From: Gemmatimonadota bacterium
Lineage (GTDB): Bacteria > Gemmatimonadota > Gemmatimonadetes > Gemmatimonadales > GWC2-71-9
Direction of reading: 5' to 3'
Length of the DNA: 19,614 nucleotides
NCBI GenBank assembly: GCA_024640185.1
Contig: JAHEFN010000006.1
Location: forward strand, 1-19,614
Positions 13,014-19,614 of this stretch are shown piece by piece. The notes under the pieces were generated by a model. The model saw only the letters and a list, made by a program, of their open reading frames with translations. It ran no database searches and was not told the origin of the DNA. Each line of letters begins with the position of its first letter. Position 1 is the stretch's first letter. The position numbers were made by a program, and so were the translations under genes.

Positions 13014-14648
13014 CTATCCCACCTTCGGAATGGTGGACGCATTGCCGTCGCGCATGGCCAGGTAGGCCGGCGAGGTGATCTCCACCCCCGCCTCGGCGAA
13101 CTGGTCCTGGATCGCGCCGTGCAACCGCGACAGGGTCACCCGCATCGATCCGGCGTCATGGGTAAACGCGTTGAGTTCGTAGGCCGGGTAGTTGTCCTCC
13201 AGGCCCGTCTGCAGCACCAGCGGTGCCGGATCCTTGGCAATCCCCTCGGTCGCCTCCGCTGCCGCGATCAGCAACTCGTGCACCTGCCGCCACGGGACGT
13301 CGTAGCCGATCGTCACCGTGGCCTGCAACGCCACGCCGCCGTTCGCCGCATTGGTGGTGTAGTTCAGTACCTCGCCGCTCATCACCTTGGCGTTGGGAAT
13401 CGTCACCTCGACATTGGTGAGGGTACGGATCCGGGTCACCAGCAGACTCCTGCCGCTCACATCGCCGAGCACCTCACCGATCCGGACCCGGTCCCCGACG
13501 TTGAACGACTTGGTGTAGGTGAGCAAGGTGCCGGAGACCAGATTGGCCACCGCCCCAGTCGACCCCAGCGAGACGAGAATCGCCATGAAGACGGAGACGC
13601 CCTTGAACGCCTCACTCTTCGACCCGGGCAGGTAGGGGAACAGGACCACCAGCGCAAACGCGAACACCAGGAACCGCACCAACTTGTAGGTCGGGTCGGC
13701 CCAGTCTCGCTCGAAACCCGGAAACGCCAGTCTCCCGAGTCGGAGGGCCTCGAACACGAGTCGGATCAGCTGCAGGACCCAGCGGGTCACGAAGACGATG
13801 ACCGCAATGAAGAACAGGTTCGGGAGATAGGCGACCACGCTGCTGCCCACGACCCCCAGCGGTTGCGTCACGTACCCCAGGATCCGCCCCGAGAGTGGCC
13901 TGGACCAGGTGAACAGCGACAGCACCAGGACGACGTAGAAGTAGCCGAGGATGGCCCAGGCGATCACCCGCGCGACCGCCACCGCCGCCAGCCCCACATC
14001 GGCGATCCGATCGGCGGAGATCACCTCAAGGTTCTGGATCCTGAGTGACGGCAACCGCTGGGAGGCCCGAAGCAGTCCCAGCAGTCGCCGGGCTCGCACC
14101 ACCAGCTGTCGCAACAGCCAGGCGAGCGCCAGCGCGGCGAGGGTGGCCAAGAGGGCAAACCCGATGCCGGTCAGCAGGGTCTTCGCCCTGCCGGTCGCCG
14201 CACTGCTCTGGAACGCCGCACCAAGGGCATCCCGGTACTGCACCGCCAGGACCGACCTCGGGAGGTCCGCCCCCGCCGCATCGCCCGGGAGCACGACCAT
14301 CACCGGGGCCTCGCCCAACATGATCCGGATCTCGGCGTCGTCCTCGACGATGCGCATCGTGTCACGTTCGACCGTGGGATCGGTGCGCAGTCGCTCGAGT
14401 CGTACCTCGATCGCCCTCGCCCGATCCGCGGCCGTCTCCACCCCGAGACCGGCAAAGACCCGCATCACGGTGTCGCCTCGGAGGATGACCGGGGCACCAA
14501 CGTCACGGAGGACCGGGGCTGGCACCGCGACCGGAACGGCCACGGCCGAGTCGACGGCGGCCGTGGTGTCGGCCTCCTGTGCCACGAGCGACGGTGCGAT
14601 GCCAAGCAGCAGCGCGAGCGAGAGGATCCGGCATGTCGGTGAAGGCAT
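13014..14648 (-). CDS. Larger MscS-family channel with N-terminal periplasmic domain (544 aa)
   Basis: Starts with a signal peptide (MPSPTCRILSLALLLGIAPSLVAQ). A soluble domain of about 125 residues follows (ADRARAIEVRLERLRTD, IRIMLGEAPVMVVLPGDAAG), probably periplasmic. Five membrane segments are predicted at about 155-183, 218-246, 270-298, 322-342 and 348-378. The last is the MscS pore helix (VSVFMAILVSLGSTGAVANLVSGTLLTYTKSF), then the beta domain (NVGDRVRIGEVLGDVSGRSLLVTRIRTLTNVEVTIPNAKVMSG) and a C-terminal domain ending SPAYLAMRDG. The extra domain and helices set it apart from the two short MscS proteins here. No good ribosome binding site is seen before ATG 14648. It is divergent from the antiporter gene across a 93-bp region and abuts the downstream MscS gene. 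Confidence 0.88.
   Translation of the reverse strand: MPSPTCRILSLALLLGIAPSLVAQEADTTAAVDSAVAVPVAVPAPVLRDVGAPVILRGDTVMRVFAGLGVETAADRARAIEVRLERLRTDPTVERDTMRIVEDDAEIRIMLGEAPVMVVLPGDAAGADLPRSVLAVQYRDALGAAFQSSAATGRAKTLLTGIGFALLATLAALALAWLLRQLVVRARRLLGLLRASQRLPSLRIQNLEVISADRIADVGLAAVAVARVIAWAILGYFYVVLVLSLFTWSRPLSGRILGYVTQPLGVVGSSVVAYLPNLFFIAVIVFVTRWVLQLIRLVFEALRLGRLAFPGFERDWADPTYKLVRFLVFAFALVVLFPYLPGSKSEAFKGVSVFMAILVSLGSTGAVANLVSGTLLTYTKSFNVGDRVRIGEVLGDVSGRSLLVTRIRTLTNVEVTIPNAKVMSGEVLNYTTNAANGGVALQATVTIGYDVPWRQVHELLIAAAEATEGIAKDPAPLVLQTGLEDNYPAYELNAFTHDAGSMRVTLSRLHGAIQDQFAEAGVEITSPAYLAMRDGNASTIPKVG
13018..13025 (-). promoter_or_regulatory. Ribosome binding site inside the upstream MscS gene
   Basis: On the minus strand AAGGTGGG covers the Lys-Val-Gly end of the 544-residue MscS protein. 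AAGGTG lies six bases before the GTG 13013 start of the next MscS gene, which supports that GTG start and coupled translation. Confidence 0.45.
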
Positions 14649-14741
14649 GCCCTAAATCTGTCTCGCGGAGAGGGTTCCGCAAGCAACCGGGCCAACTGGC
14701 GAGGATTCGGGAGCGGCGGCGATGGGAGTATCGTTCCCGAC

Positions 14742-15989
14742 ATGACCGTCTTCCACCTGCTGGCCGGCCTGATCACCATCTCGGCGCTGTTCGCCTGGCT
14801 CAACTACCGGTTCGTCCGCCTGCCGATGACGATCGGGCTGACCATCTTCGCCCTGGTCGGCTCCCTCCTCCTGGTCGTCGCCGGTCGGCTCGGCTTCTCC
14901 GCGATCACCGATCTTACCGTGCTTGTCAGATCGATCGACTTCGACGAGACGGTCCTCAAGGGGATGCTCGGTGCCCTGCTCTTCGCCGGCGCCCTGCACA
15001 TCGACCTCGAGCGGTTGATCCACCACCGCGCGGTCATCGCCGTCCTCGCCACCCTCGGTGTGCTGCTCACCACGGCCCTGGTCGGCGTCGGCGGCTGGTG
15101 GCTGTTCGGGCTCCTCGGCATCACCATCCCCTTGCCGTGGATGCTGGTCTTCGGGGCGTTGATCGCGCCGACCGACCCGATCGCTGTCGGGGCGATTCTC
15201 CGCAAGGCCGGCGTTCCCGCCGAACTCGAGACCACCATCACCGGCGAGTCGCTCTTCAACGACGGCGTCGGCGTGGTGGTCTTCGTCCTGTTGCTCGAGT
15301 TGGTGACCGGCGCCGAACTGCACACCGCGGATGTCCTGCACCTGGTCGGGGTCGAGGTGGTGGGTGGGGTGATCTATGGGGCCGTGGTCGGCTATCTCAC
15401 CTACCTGATGCTCCGAGCCGTCGACAATTACCAGGTCGAGATCCTGCTCACTCTCGCCCTCGTGACCGGCGGATACGCGCTCGCGAGCGAGTTGCACGTC
15501 TCCGGGCCGCTGGCGATGGTCATTGCCGGACTGCTGATCGGCAACCGGGGGCGGCGACTGGCGATGAGCGACACCACCCGGCACCGGCTCGACCAGTTCT
15601 GGGAACTGATCGACGAGATCCTCAATGCCATGCTCTTCGTGTTGATCGGCCTTGAAATCGTGGTCCTCGACCTCAACCCGAGGGTCCTCATCGCCGGTGC
15701 CCTCGCGATCCCCCTGGTGCTGCTGGGCCGCTGGCTCTCGGTCATCCTGCCGGTGAACCTGCTCTCGAATGGCCGATCATTGCCGGCCGGCGCAGCCGCC
15801 ATCCTGACGTGGAGTGGGCTGCGCGGGGCGATCTCGGTGGCGCTCGCCCTCTCGCTGCCGGCCGGCGAGATCCGTGACACCCTGGTGACCGTCACCTACG
15901 TGGTGGTCTGCTTCTCGATCATCGTGCAGGGGCTGACCGTGGGCCGGTTCGCCGAGCGCGTGCTGGCGAAGAATCGGCCCACGGCCTAG
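14742..15989 (+). CDS. Cation/proton antiporter, CPA1 family (NhaP/NHE-like)
   Basis: 415-residue inner-membrane protein with about 12 hydrophobic segments, the usual size for CPA1. It would exchange Na+ (or K+) for H+ to control ion content and pH. Diagnostic motifs are visible: APTDPIAVGAIL (A142-P143-T144-D145-P146), GESLFNDGVGVVVF (E169, N173, D174) and the late SGLRGAISVALALSLP with its conserved Arg. N173-D174 is the ND ion-binding pair of CPA1 members. It has no long soluble C-terminal tail. There is no clear ribosome binding site; GGGAG at 14724-14728 is 13 bases away. The gene is divergent from the MscS pair, and its stop is only five bases from the stop of the convergent metalloprotease gene. 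Confidence 0.92.
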   Translation: MTVFHLLAGLITISALFAWLNYRFVRLPMTIGLTIFALVGSLLLVVAGRLGFSAITDLTVLVRSIDFDETVLKGMLGALLFAGALHIDLERLIHHRAVIAVLATLGVLLTTALVGVGGWWLFGLLGITIPLPWMLVFGALIAPTDPIAVGAILRKAGVPAELETTITGESLFNDGVGVVVFVLLLELVTGAELHTADVLHLVGVEVVGGVIYGAVVGYLTYLMLRAVDNYQVEILLTLALVTGGYALASELHVSGPLAMVIAGLLIGNRGRRLAMSDTTRHRLDQFWELIDEILNAMLFVLIGLEIVVLDLNPRVLIAGALAIPLVLLGRWLSVILPVNLLSNGRSLPAGAAAILTWSGLRGAISVALALSLPAGEIRDTLVTVTYVVVCFSIIVQGLTVGRFAERVLAKNRPTA

Positions 15990-15994
15990 TTGCC

Positions 15995-18460
15995 TCACTC
16001 GGGACCGTCGAGGGCCTCCCCGATCCGGGCCGCGGCATCCCGCAGGTGTGCCAGGGTGGCGGCATCGCCGCCACGGGCGATTCGGCGACCCACCTGCCGC
16101 TGCAGGACCAGCAACTCCTCTCGCGCGAGCGGCCGGGCCTCGGCAGTCATCGGATCGGGGCCACGGGTCGGCGCCGCGTCGGCCGTCGCCAGCCCCACCA
16201 GTTGCTCGAGGTGGAGTCGCTGCAGCTGGCGACGCCACGGGTCGATCGCCCCGCGGCCACCCAGTTCGCTCCACACCGCCTCACGGACATCGCTCAGCAG
16301 CTCGGCCGGCAGGTAACTCTCTCCATCGGCAAAGACGGCCGTCTCCACCATCCGCTGCATCCGACCGGCATCGAGGACCCGCGAGAGCACCGACGACTGA
16401 ATGCCGCGGATCCGGTCGAGGGCCCCGGCGCCCTCGATCCGTCGCAACACCCCGGGCTCGACCAGCCAGGTCGGGGTGGTGAAGACCTGATCGACCAGGA
16501 ACTGGACGGCGGCCTGCTGCTCGGCGACCGGCACCGGGCGATAGACCGGCCCCGCCTGATCGGTCGACTTGGCGTCGCGGTAGACGCCACCGATCCAGGT
16601 GATCACGTGCCCGACATAGCGGTTGTACATCGAGACCAACTCGCCGTAGAGCTCGCCGAGGTCGTCCCAGTTCTCGCCTGGCGTGGCCGTCCAGGTCGGC
16701 AGCTGTGGCAAGACCCGCTTCAGGTTGGCGATCCCGTACCCCGACGCCGCCATCGCGTTGCCCCCGATGTCCTCGGTCTGGGCCCGGGGATCCATTCCAT
16801 CCCCGCCGAAGAAGCGGAACCGCGGGTCGGCGGCGCTGTCGAGAATCCAGCGATCGAGGACCGGAACCTCATCCACGGCCGTCATGGCACTCGGAATCAC
16901 CCGATAGCCCCAGTTGATCGCGTAGTGGTCGTAGGGGCCGATCTTCCGGACGAATCGGGTCACCCCGTCCCCCGGCTGGGCGACGTAGTTCTGGCGGGCG
17001 TAGTCCATGATCGACGGCGACACCCCATTCGCCGTGGTGAAGCTCGGGGAGCGGAGGGAGTCCACCGGGAACGACGACGACGCAATCATGTTGTGCGGCA
17101 GGCCAAGGGCGTGGCCGATCTCGTGGGCAATGACCTGGCGCACCGTCTCGCCGATGAGGGTTGGCTCAGTCTGCAGCGACCGGGCCGCAGGATTCGCGGC
17201 ACCGGTCTCGACCATCAGTCGATTGCGGTAGGAGCGCAGATGGTTGTGGTACCAGATGATGTCGCTCTCGATGATCTCACCGGTCCGCGGGTCGGCGACA
17301 CTGGGGCCCATCGCATTCCGGGTCAGGTTGGCGACATACCTCACCGTCGAGTAGCGCACGTCGTCGGGATCGAACTCGGGATCTTCCTCAGGCGTCGGCG
17401 GATCGCGGGAGAGGATCGCATTGCGGAACCCCGCACTCTCGAAGGCCTGGTTCCAGTCCTCGACGCCCTGGCGGATGAAGGGACGCCATTCCTCGGGGGT
17501 ACCGGGATCGAGGTAGAAGACGATCGGCTTGACCGGTTCGACCAGTTCGCCGCGGGCGTAGGCCACCGGGTCCTTCGGCTCGAGCCGCCAGCGCTGGATC
17601 AACTCCCGCTCGGCTGCCTTCAGTTGTGTCGAGGAGAAGTCGATCTGGCGGAGGGAGAACCAGCCCACCCGCTCATCGGCGTAGCGAGCACGCATCGGCT
17701 CACGGGGGAGCAACACCAGCGACTGTGCCGTGGTGATCGAGACCGTCCCGGTGCCGCGCTGCGATGGCGGTTCGGCGGCATCGAAGGTCTGCACCTGTCG
17801 CACCTCGAGGTTCTGCGGGAACGACTTCACGCTGCCCAGGTACGACCGCTGGGGATCGAGTCGCCGCACCTTGAACTGGGTGCGCAGCCCGGCCGAGAGC
17901 CCGGAGATCGCGGTGACGTCTCCCTCGAGGAAGGCGGTGACATCGATCACCGTCGCCGTCGAGTCGGGTGTCCGTGCCTCCACATCCCACGCCTGGAGGA
18001 TCGGCGCGAAGGTGTTGGCTGCCACCGACCGGGAGATCGGCAGCGAGGAGTCGGCGACGTACCGAGTCCCGATCGCCCGCAGCAGGATCCGGTCGCCCTG
18101 TCGGTCGAAGCGCACCAGATACTCATGGAGATTCGAGCCGGCGGTGGTGAACGGTGAGAGATCCTCGGCCGCGGCCGCGATCCGGGTGAGCCAGAGCATC
18201 TCCCGTCCGAGCAGCGAATCGGGAATCTCCCAGAACACCTTGTCATCACCACGCTGCACGACGAACAGTCCCTCGTCCCTGGTGGCCCCGGCCGGGATCA
18301 CCTTGGCGTAGGGCTCGGGGCCCCCCTTGCGTGCTGCCGACTTGGCGCCCGCGGCCGAATCGGCGCTGGCCGTTGTGGGGCGGGTCGCCGGCTGGTTGCC
18401 GACACAGGCCACGAGCAGCAGGCCAAGGCAGAGGGAGGCTGGGATCGAGATTCTGGGCAT
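15995..18460 (-). CDS. Zinc-dependent metalloprotease lipoprotein (DUF5117/DUF4953 type)
   Basis: 821 residues. The start is ATG 18460, with AGG-rich bases just before it and MPRISIPASLCLGLLLVAC after it. This is a lipoprotein signal with lipobox LVAC ending in Cys19, so it is probably anchored in the outer envelope. The frame is open to 18559, but no signal begins there. The N-terminal part fits DUF5118/DUF5117 (VPxGxTRDEGLFVVQRGDDKVFWEIPDSLLGREMLWLTRIA and later SPISRSVAANTF). The metzincin core HEIGHALGLPH gives ligands H446, H450 and H456 with catalytic E447, and SPSIMDYAR provides the downstream Met-turn. A DUF4953-like C-terminal half follows (YGIANLKRVLPQL, YGELVSMYNRYVGHV). It should cleave proteins at the cell surface; its target is unknown. 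It is transcribed alone, convergent with the antiporter and divergent from the DUF1761 gene. Confidence 0.9.
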   Translation of the reverse strand: MPRISIPASLCLGLLLVACVGNQPATRPTTASADSAAGAKSAARKGGPEPYAKVIPAGATRDEGLFVVQRGDDKVFWEIPDSLLGREMLWLTRIAAAAEDLSPFTTAGSNLHEYLVRFDRQGDRILLRAIGTRYVADSSLPISRSVAANTFAPILQAWDVEARTPDSTATVIDVTAFLEGDVTAISGLSAGLRTQFKVRRLDPQRSYLGSVKSFPQNLEVRQVQTFDAAEPPSQRGTGTVSITTAQSLVLLPREPMRARYADERVGWFSLRQIDFSSTQLKAAERELIQRWRLEPKDPVAYARGELVEPVKPIVFYLDPGTPEEWRPFIRQGVEDWNQAFESAGFRNAILSRDPPTPEEDPEFDPDDVRYSTVRYVANLTRNAMGPSVADPRTGEIIESDIIWYHNHLRSYRNRLMVETGAANPAARSLQTEPTLIGETVRQVIAHEIGHALGLPHNMIASSSFPVDSLRSPSFTTANGVSPSIMDYARQNYVAQPGDGVTRFVRKIGPYDHYAINWGYRVIPSAMTAVDEVPVLDRWILDSAADPRFRFFGGDGMDPRAQTEDIGGNAMAASGYGIANLKRVLPQLPTWTATPGENWDDLGELYGELVSMYNRYVGHVITWIGGVYRDAKSTDQAGPVYRPVPVAEQQAAVQFLVDQVFTTPTWLVEPGVLRRIEGAGALDRIRGIQSSVLSRVLDAGRMQRMVETAVFADGESYLPAELLSDVREAVWSELGGRGAIDPWRRQLQRLHLEQLVGLATADAAPTRGPDPMTAEARPLAREELLVLQRQVGRRIARGGDAATLAHLRDAAARIGEALDGPE

Positions 18461-18573
18461 GGTCCTGACCTGGATCGAGGGAGGGAAGGCGTACCAGCGG
18501 AAGCTATCCCCACGCTTGCTGATCATCGAGTCCGGCACCATTCTCATCGTGACCCCCACACCCCGGAGTCCTC

Positions 18574-18975
18574 ATGCCACCAGAAGTCGACCTGCTCGGT
18601 GTCCTGCTCGCCACCGTCTCCTCGTTCGTCATCGGTGGCATCTGGTACGGCCCGCTCTTTGGGCAGGCATGGATGACGGCCAATGGCTTCACCACCGAGG
18701 AGTTGAAGGCCAACTGGAACCCGGCGAAGACCTATGGGATCACCTTCGTGATCGGCCTGGTCACCTGCTACACCTTCGCGATGTTCCTCGGTGAGGGGCT
18801 CGGCTGGGCCGATGGTGCCCAGCGGGGCGTCATCGCCGGCCTGGTCTGGGTGGCAGGCTCGATCGCCACGAACTACCAGTTTGAGAGTACCGGCAACACC
18901 CTGCTGATGATCAACGGCGGCTACCACGCCGTCCGCTTTGCGGTCATCGGTGCGATCCTCGGGGCAATGAACTAG
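18574..18975 (+). CDS. DUF1761 membrane protein
   Basis: 133 residues with four predicted membrane segments (about 5-30, 53-75, 82-102 and 113-131). The first helix ends in SFVIGGIWYGPLFGQAWM, the DUF1761 hallmark, and the domain fills the whole protein. Function is unknown for the family. ATG 18574 follows GGAG (18565-18568) by five bases. It is divergent from the metalloprotease across a 113-bp region (18461-18573) with no convincing promoter. The next gene starts 18 bp after its stop, so the three genes to the window end are probably one operon. Confidence 0.85.
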   Translation: MPPEVDLLGVLLATVSSFVIGGIWYGPLFGQAWMTANGFTTEELKANWNPAKTYGITFVIGLVTCYTFAMFLGEGLGWADGAQRGVIAGLVWVAGSIATNYQFESTGNTLLMINGGYHAVRFAVIGAILGAMN

Positions 18976-18993
18976 GCGCCACGGCGCCGACCG

Positions 18994-19464
18994 ATGACCC
19001 CCTCGACCATCCTCCGTCACTGGCGTCGCCTGGAGGGATCCGGGGCGGGACGCTGGCTCTTCTCCCGGATGCTCGGCTGGTCGGTCCCCTACACCGGCAG
19101 CATCGGGGCGACCGTGACCGCGCTCGCTCCCGGCCAAGCCACGGTCGTGCTCCGAGACCGCCGCGCCGTCCGCAACCATCTCGGCAGTGTCCACGCCATC
19201 GCCCTCGCCAACCTCGGTGAGCTGGCGAGCGGGCTCGCGATGCTCACGGCAGCCGGCGATGGGGTCCGGGGCATCGTCACGAGGCTGGAGATCGCCTACC
19301 TCAGCAAGGCCAGGGGACGGCTCACGGCGACCGGGACGGCTCACCCACCACCGGTCACCGCACCGATCGACGCGACGGCGACGGCCGAGATCCGCGACGC
19401 GGCCGAGGTCACCGTCGCCACCGTCACGGCCACCTGGCGGTTGGCACCGGTGGTCGACGAATGA
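18994..19464 (+). CDS. DUF4442-type hotdog-fold protein (PaaI thioesterase-like)
   Basis: 156 residues with no signal peptide. The central part ATVTALAPGQATVVLRDRRAVRNHLGSVHAIALANLGELASGLAML carries the hotdog pattern: N-H-x-G-S-V-H at the helix entrance and a long helix with a Glu. These match DUF4442/PaaI-like proteins, and the final strands are EIAYLSKARGRLTATG and VTVATVTATWRLAPV. Hotdog proteins usually hydrolyse acyl-CoA or acyl-ACP thioesters, but the DUF4442 substrate is not known. ATG 18994 has no clear ribosome binding site; the 18-base gap before it holds two GGCGCC palindromes. Its stop overlaps the next ATG (ATGA, 19461-19464). Confidence 0.82.
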   Translation: MTPSTILRHWRRLEGSGAGRWLFSRMLGWSVPYTGSIGATVTALAPGQATVVLRDRRAVRNHLGSVHAIALANLGELASGLAMLTAAGDGVRGIVTRLEIAYLSKARGRLTATGTAHPPPVTAPIDATATAEIRDAAEVTVATVTATWRLAPVVDE

Positions 19465-19614
19465 GCACTCCGGGCTCCCGGCTCACCGCCGACACCGGCT
19501 GCGTCCTGCCGCTGATCGGTGGTCCGATGTACCCCTGTTCCAACGCCGAGCTGGTCGCCGCCATCTCGGCGGCGGGCGCGCTGGGCGTGGTTCAACCGCT
19601 GGCCCTCGAGTTCG
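19461..19614 (+). CDS. Nitronate monooxygenase-like flavoprotein (3' end cut off by window)
   Basis: Only the first 51 codons are in the window. The start ATG overlaps the stop of the previous gene by four bases. The residues LPLIGGPMYPCSNAELVAAISAAGALGVVQPLALEF match the N-terminal TIM-barrel entry of nitronate monooxygenase/2-nitropropane dioxygenase family proteins, where the early GGPM/C region sits near FMN. These enzymes oxidise alkyl nitronates, but many members have other flavin-dependent roles. The remainder of the protein is not visible, so the subgroup cannot be set. Confidence 0.8.
   Translation, partial: MSTPGSRLTADTGCVLPLIGGPMYPCSNAELVAAISAAGALGVVQPLALEF

Noticed and set aside
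12207..14048. 613-codon open frame on the + strand
   Set aside because: It is antisense to both MscS genes, rich in Gln, His, Arg, Asp and Gly with no recognisable domain. High G+C content keeps antisense frames open.
14652..15584. 310-codon open frame on the - strand
   Set aside because: It is antisense to the CPA1 antiporter and consists of repetitive Asp, Glu, Gln, Gly and Arg runs, typical of complement of membrane-protein codons.
16046..18157. 703-codon open frame on the + strand
   Set aside because: It is antisense to the metalloprotease, whose HEIGH motif and lipobox are clear. Its composition is that of a shadow frame, with no signal or domain.
18461..18559. N-terminal extension of the metalloprotease
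   Set aside because: The lipoprotein signal begins at ATG 18460, and the extra 33 codons would place it internally.

Overview
This is a G+C-rich (about two-thirds by eye), gene-dense bacterial chromosome segment. It encodes about 20 proteins, many with signal peptides, lipoboxes or a twin-arginine signal. The mix suggests Gemmatimonadota or a close relative: stacked exported amidohydrolases, a DUF5117-type metzincin lipoprotein, several MscS channels, and exported M14 and MBL hydrolases. That assignment is inference from gene content; there is no rRNA marker. I see no tRNA, rRNA, CRISPR array, transposase, phage gene or other mobile element, and no gene-free stretch over 300 bp.

Layout. (1) 1-3242, + strand: the 3' part of a COG3565-type VOC protein, an exported M14 carboxypeptidase, and two tandem Tat-signal paralogues with a DsrE/F-like pattern, closed by a strong hairpin. 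(2) 3432-7569, - strand: three exported amidohydrolase-superfamily proteins in one operon with ATGA overlaps at both junctions. Only the middle one keeps the metal-binding residues. (3) 7734-12120, + strand: MscS channel, FKBP lipoprotein, MsrB, then a coupled cassette of exported DUF1080 protein, permuted papain-like protein and exported metallo-beta-lactamase-fold hydrolase. (4) 12117-14648, - strand: two abutting MscS-family genes, convergent with the previous gene through a CTAG that is a stop codon on both strands. (5) 14742-15989, + strand: a CPA1 Na+/H+ antiporter, divergent from the MscS pair. (6) 15995-18460, - strand: a large zinc metalloprotease lipoprotein. (7) 18574-19614, + strand: a DUF1761 membrane protein, a DUF4442 hotdog protein and the 5' end of a nitronate monooxygenase-like gene.

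How the genes work together (inference): most of the window serves the cell envelope. It covers extracytoplasmic peptide and amide hydrolysis, folding and repair of proteins, and osmotic and ion balance (three MscS channels and one antiporter). The most distinctive parts are the amidohydrolase operon with two apparent pseudoenzymes, the duplicated Tat-exported DsrE-like pair, and the three-gene coupled cassette. None is proved to be a new system by sequence alone.
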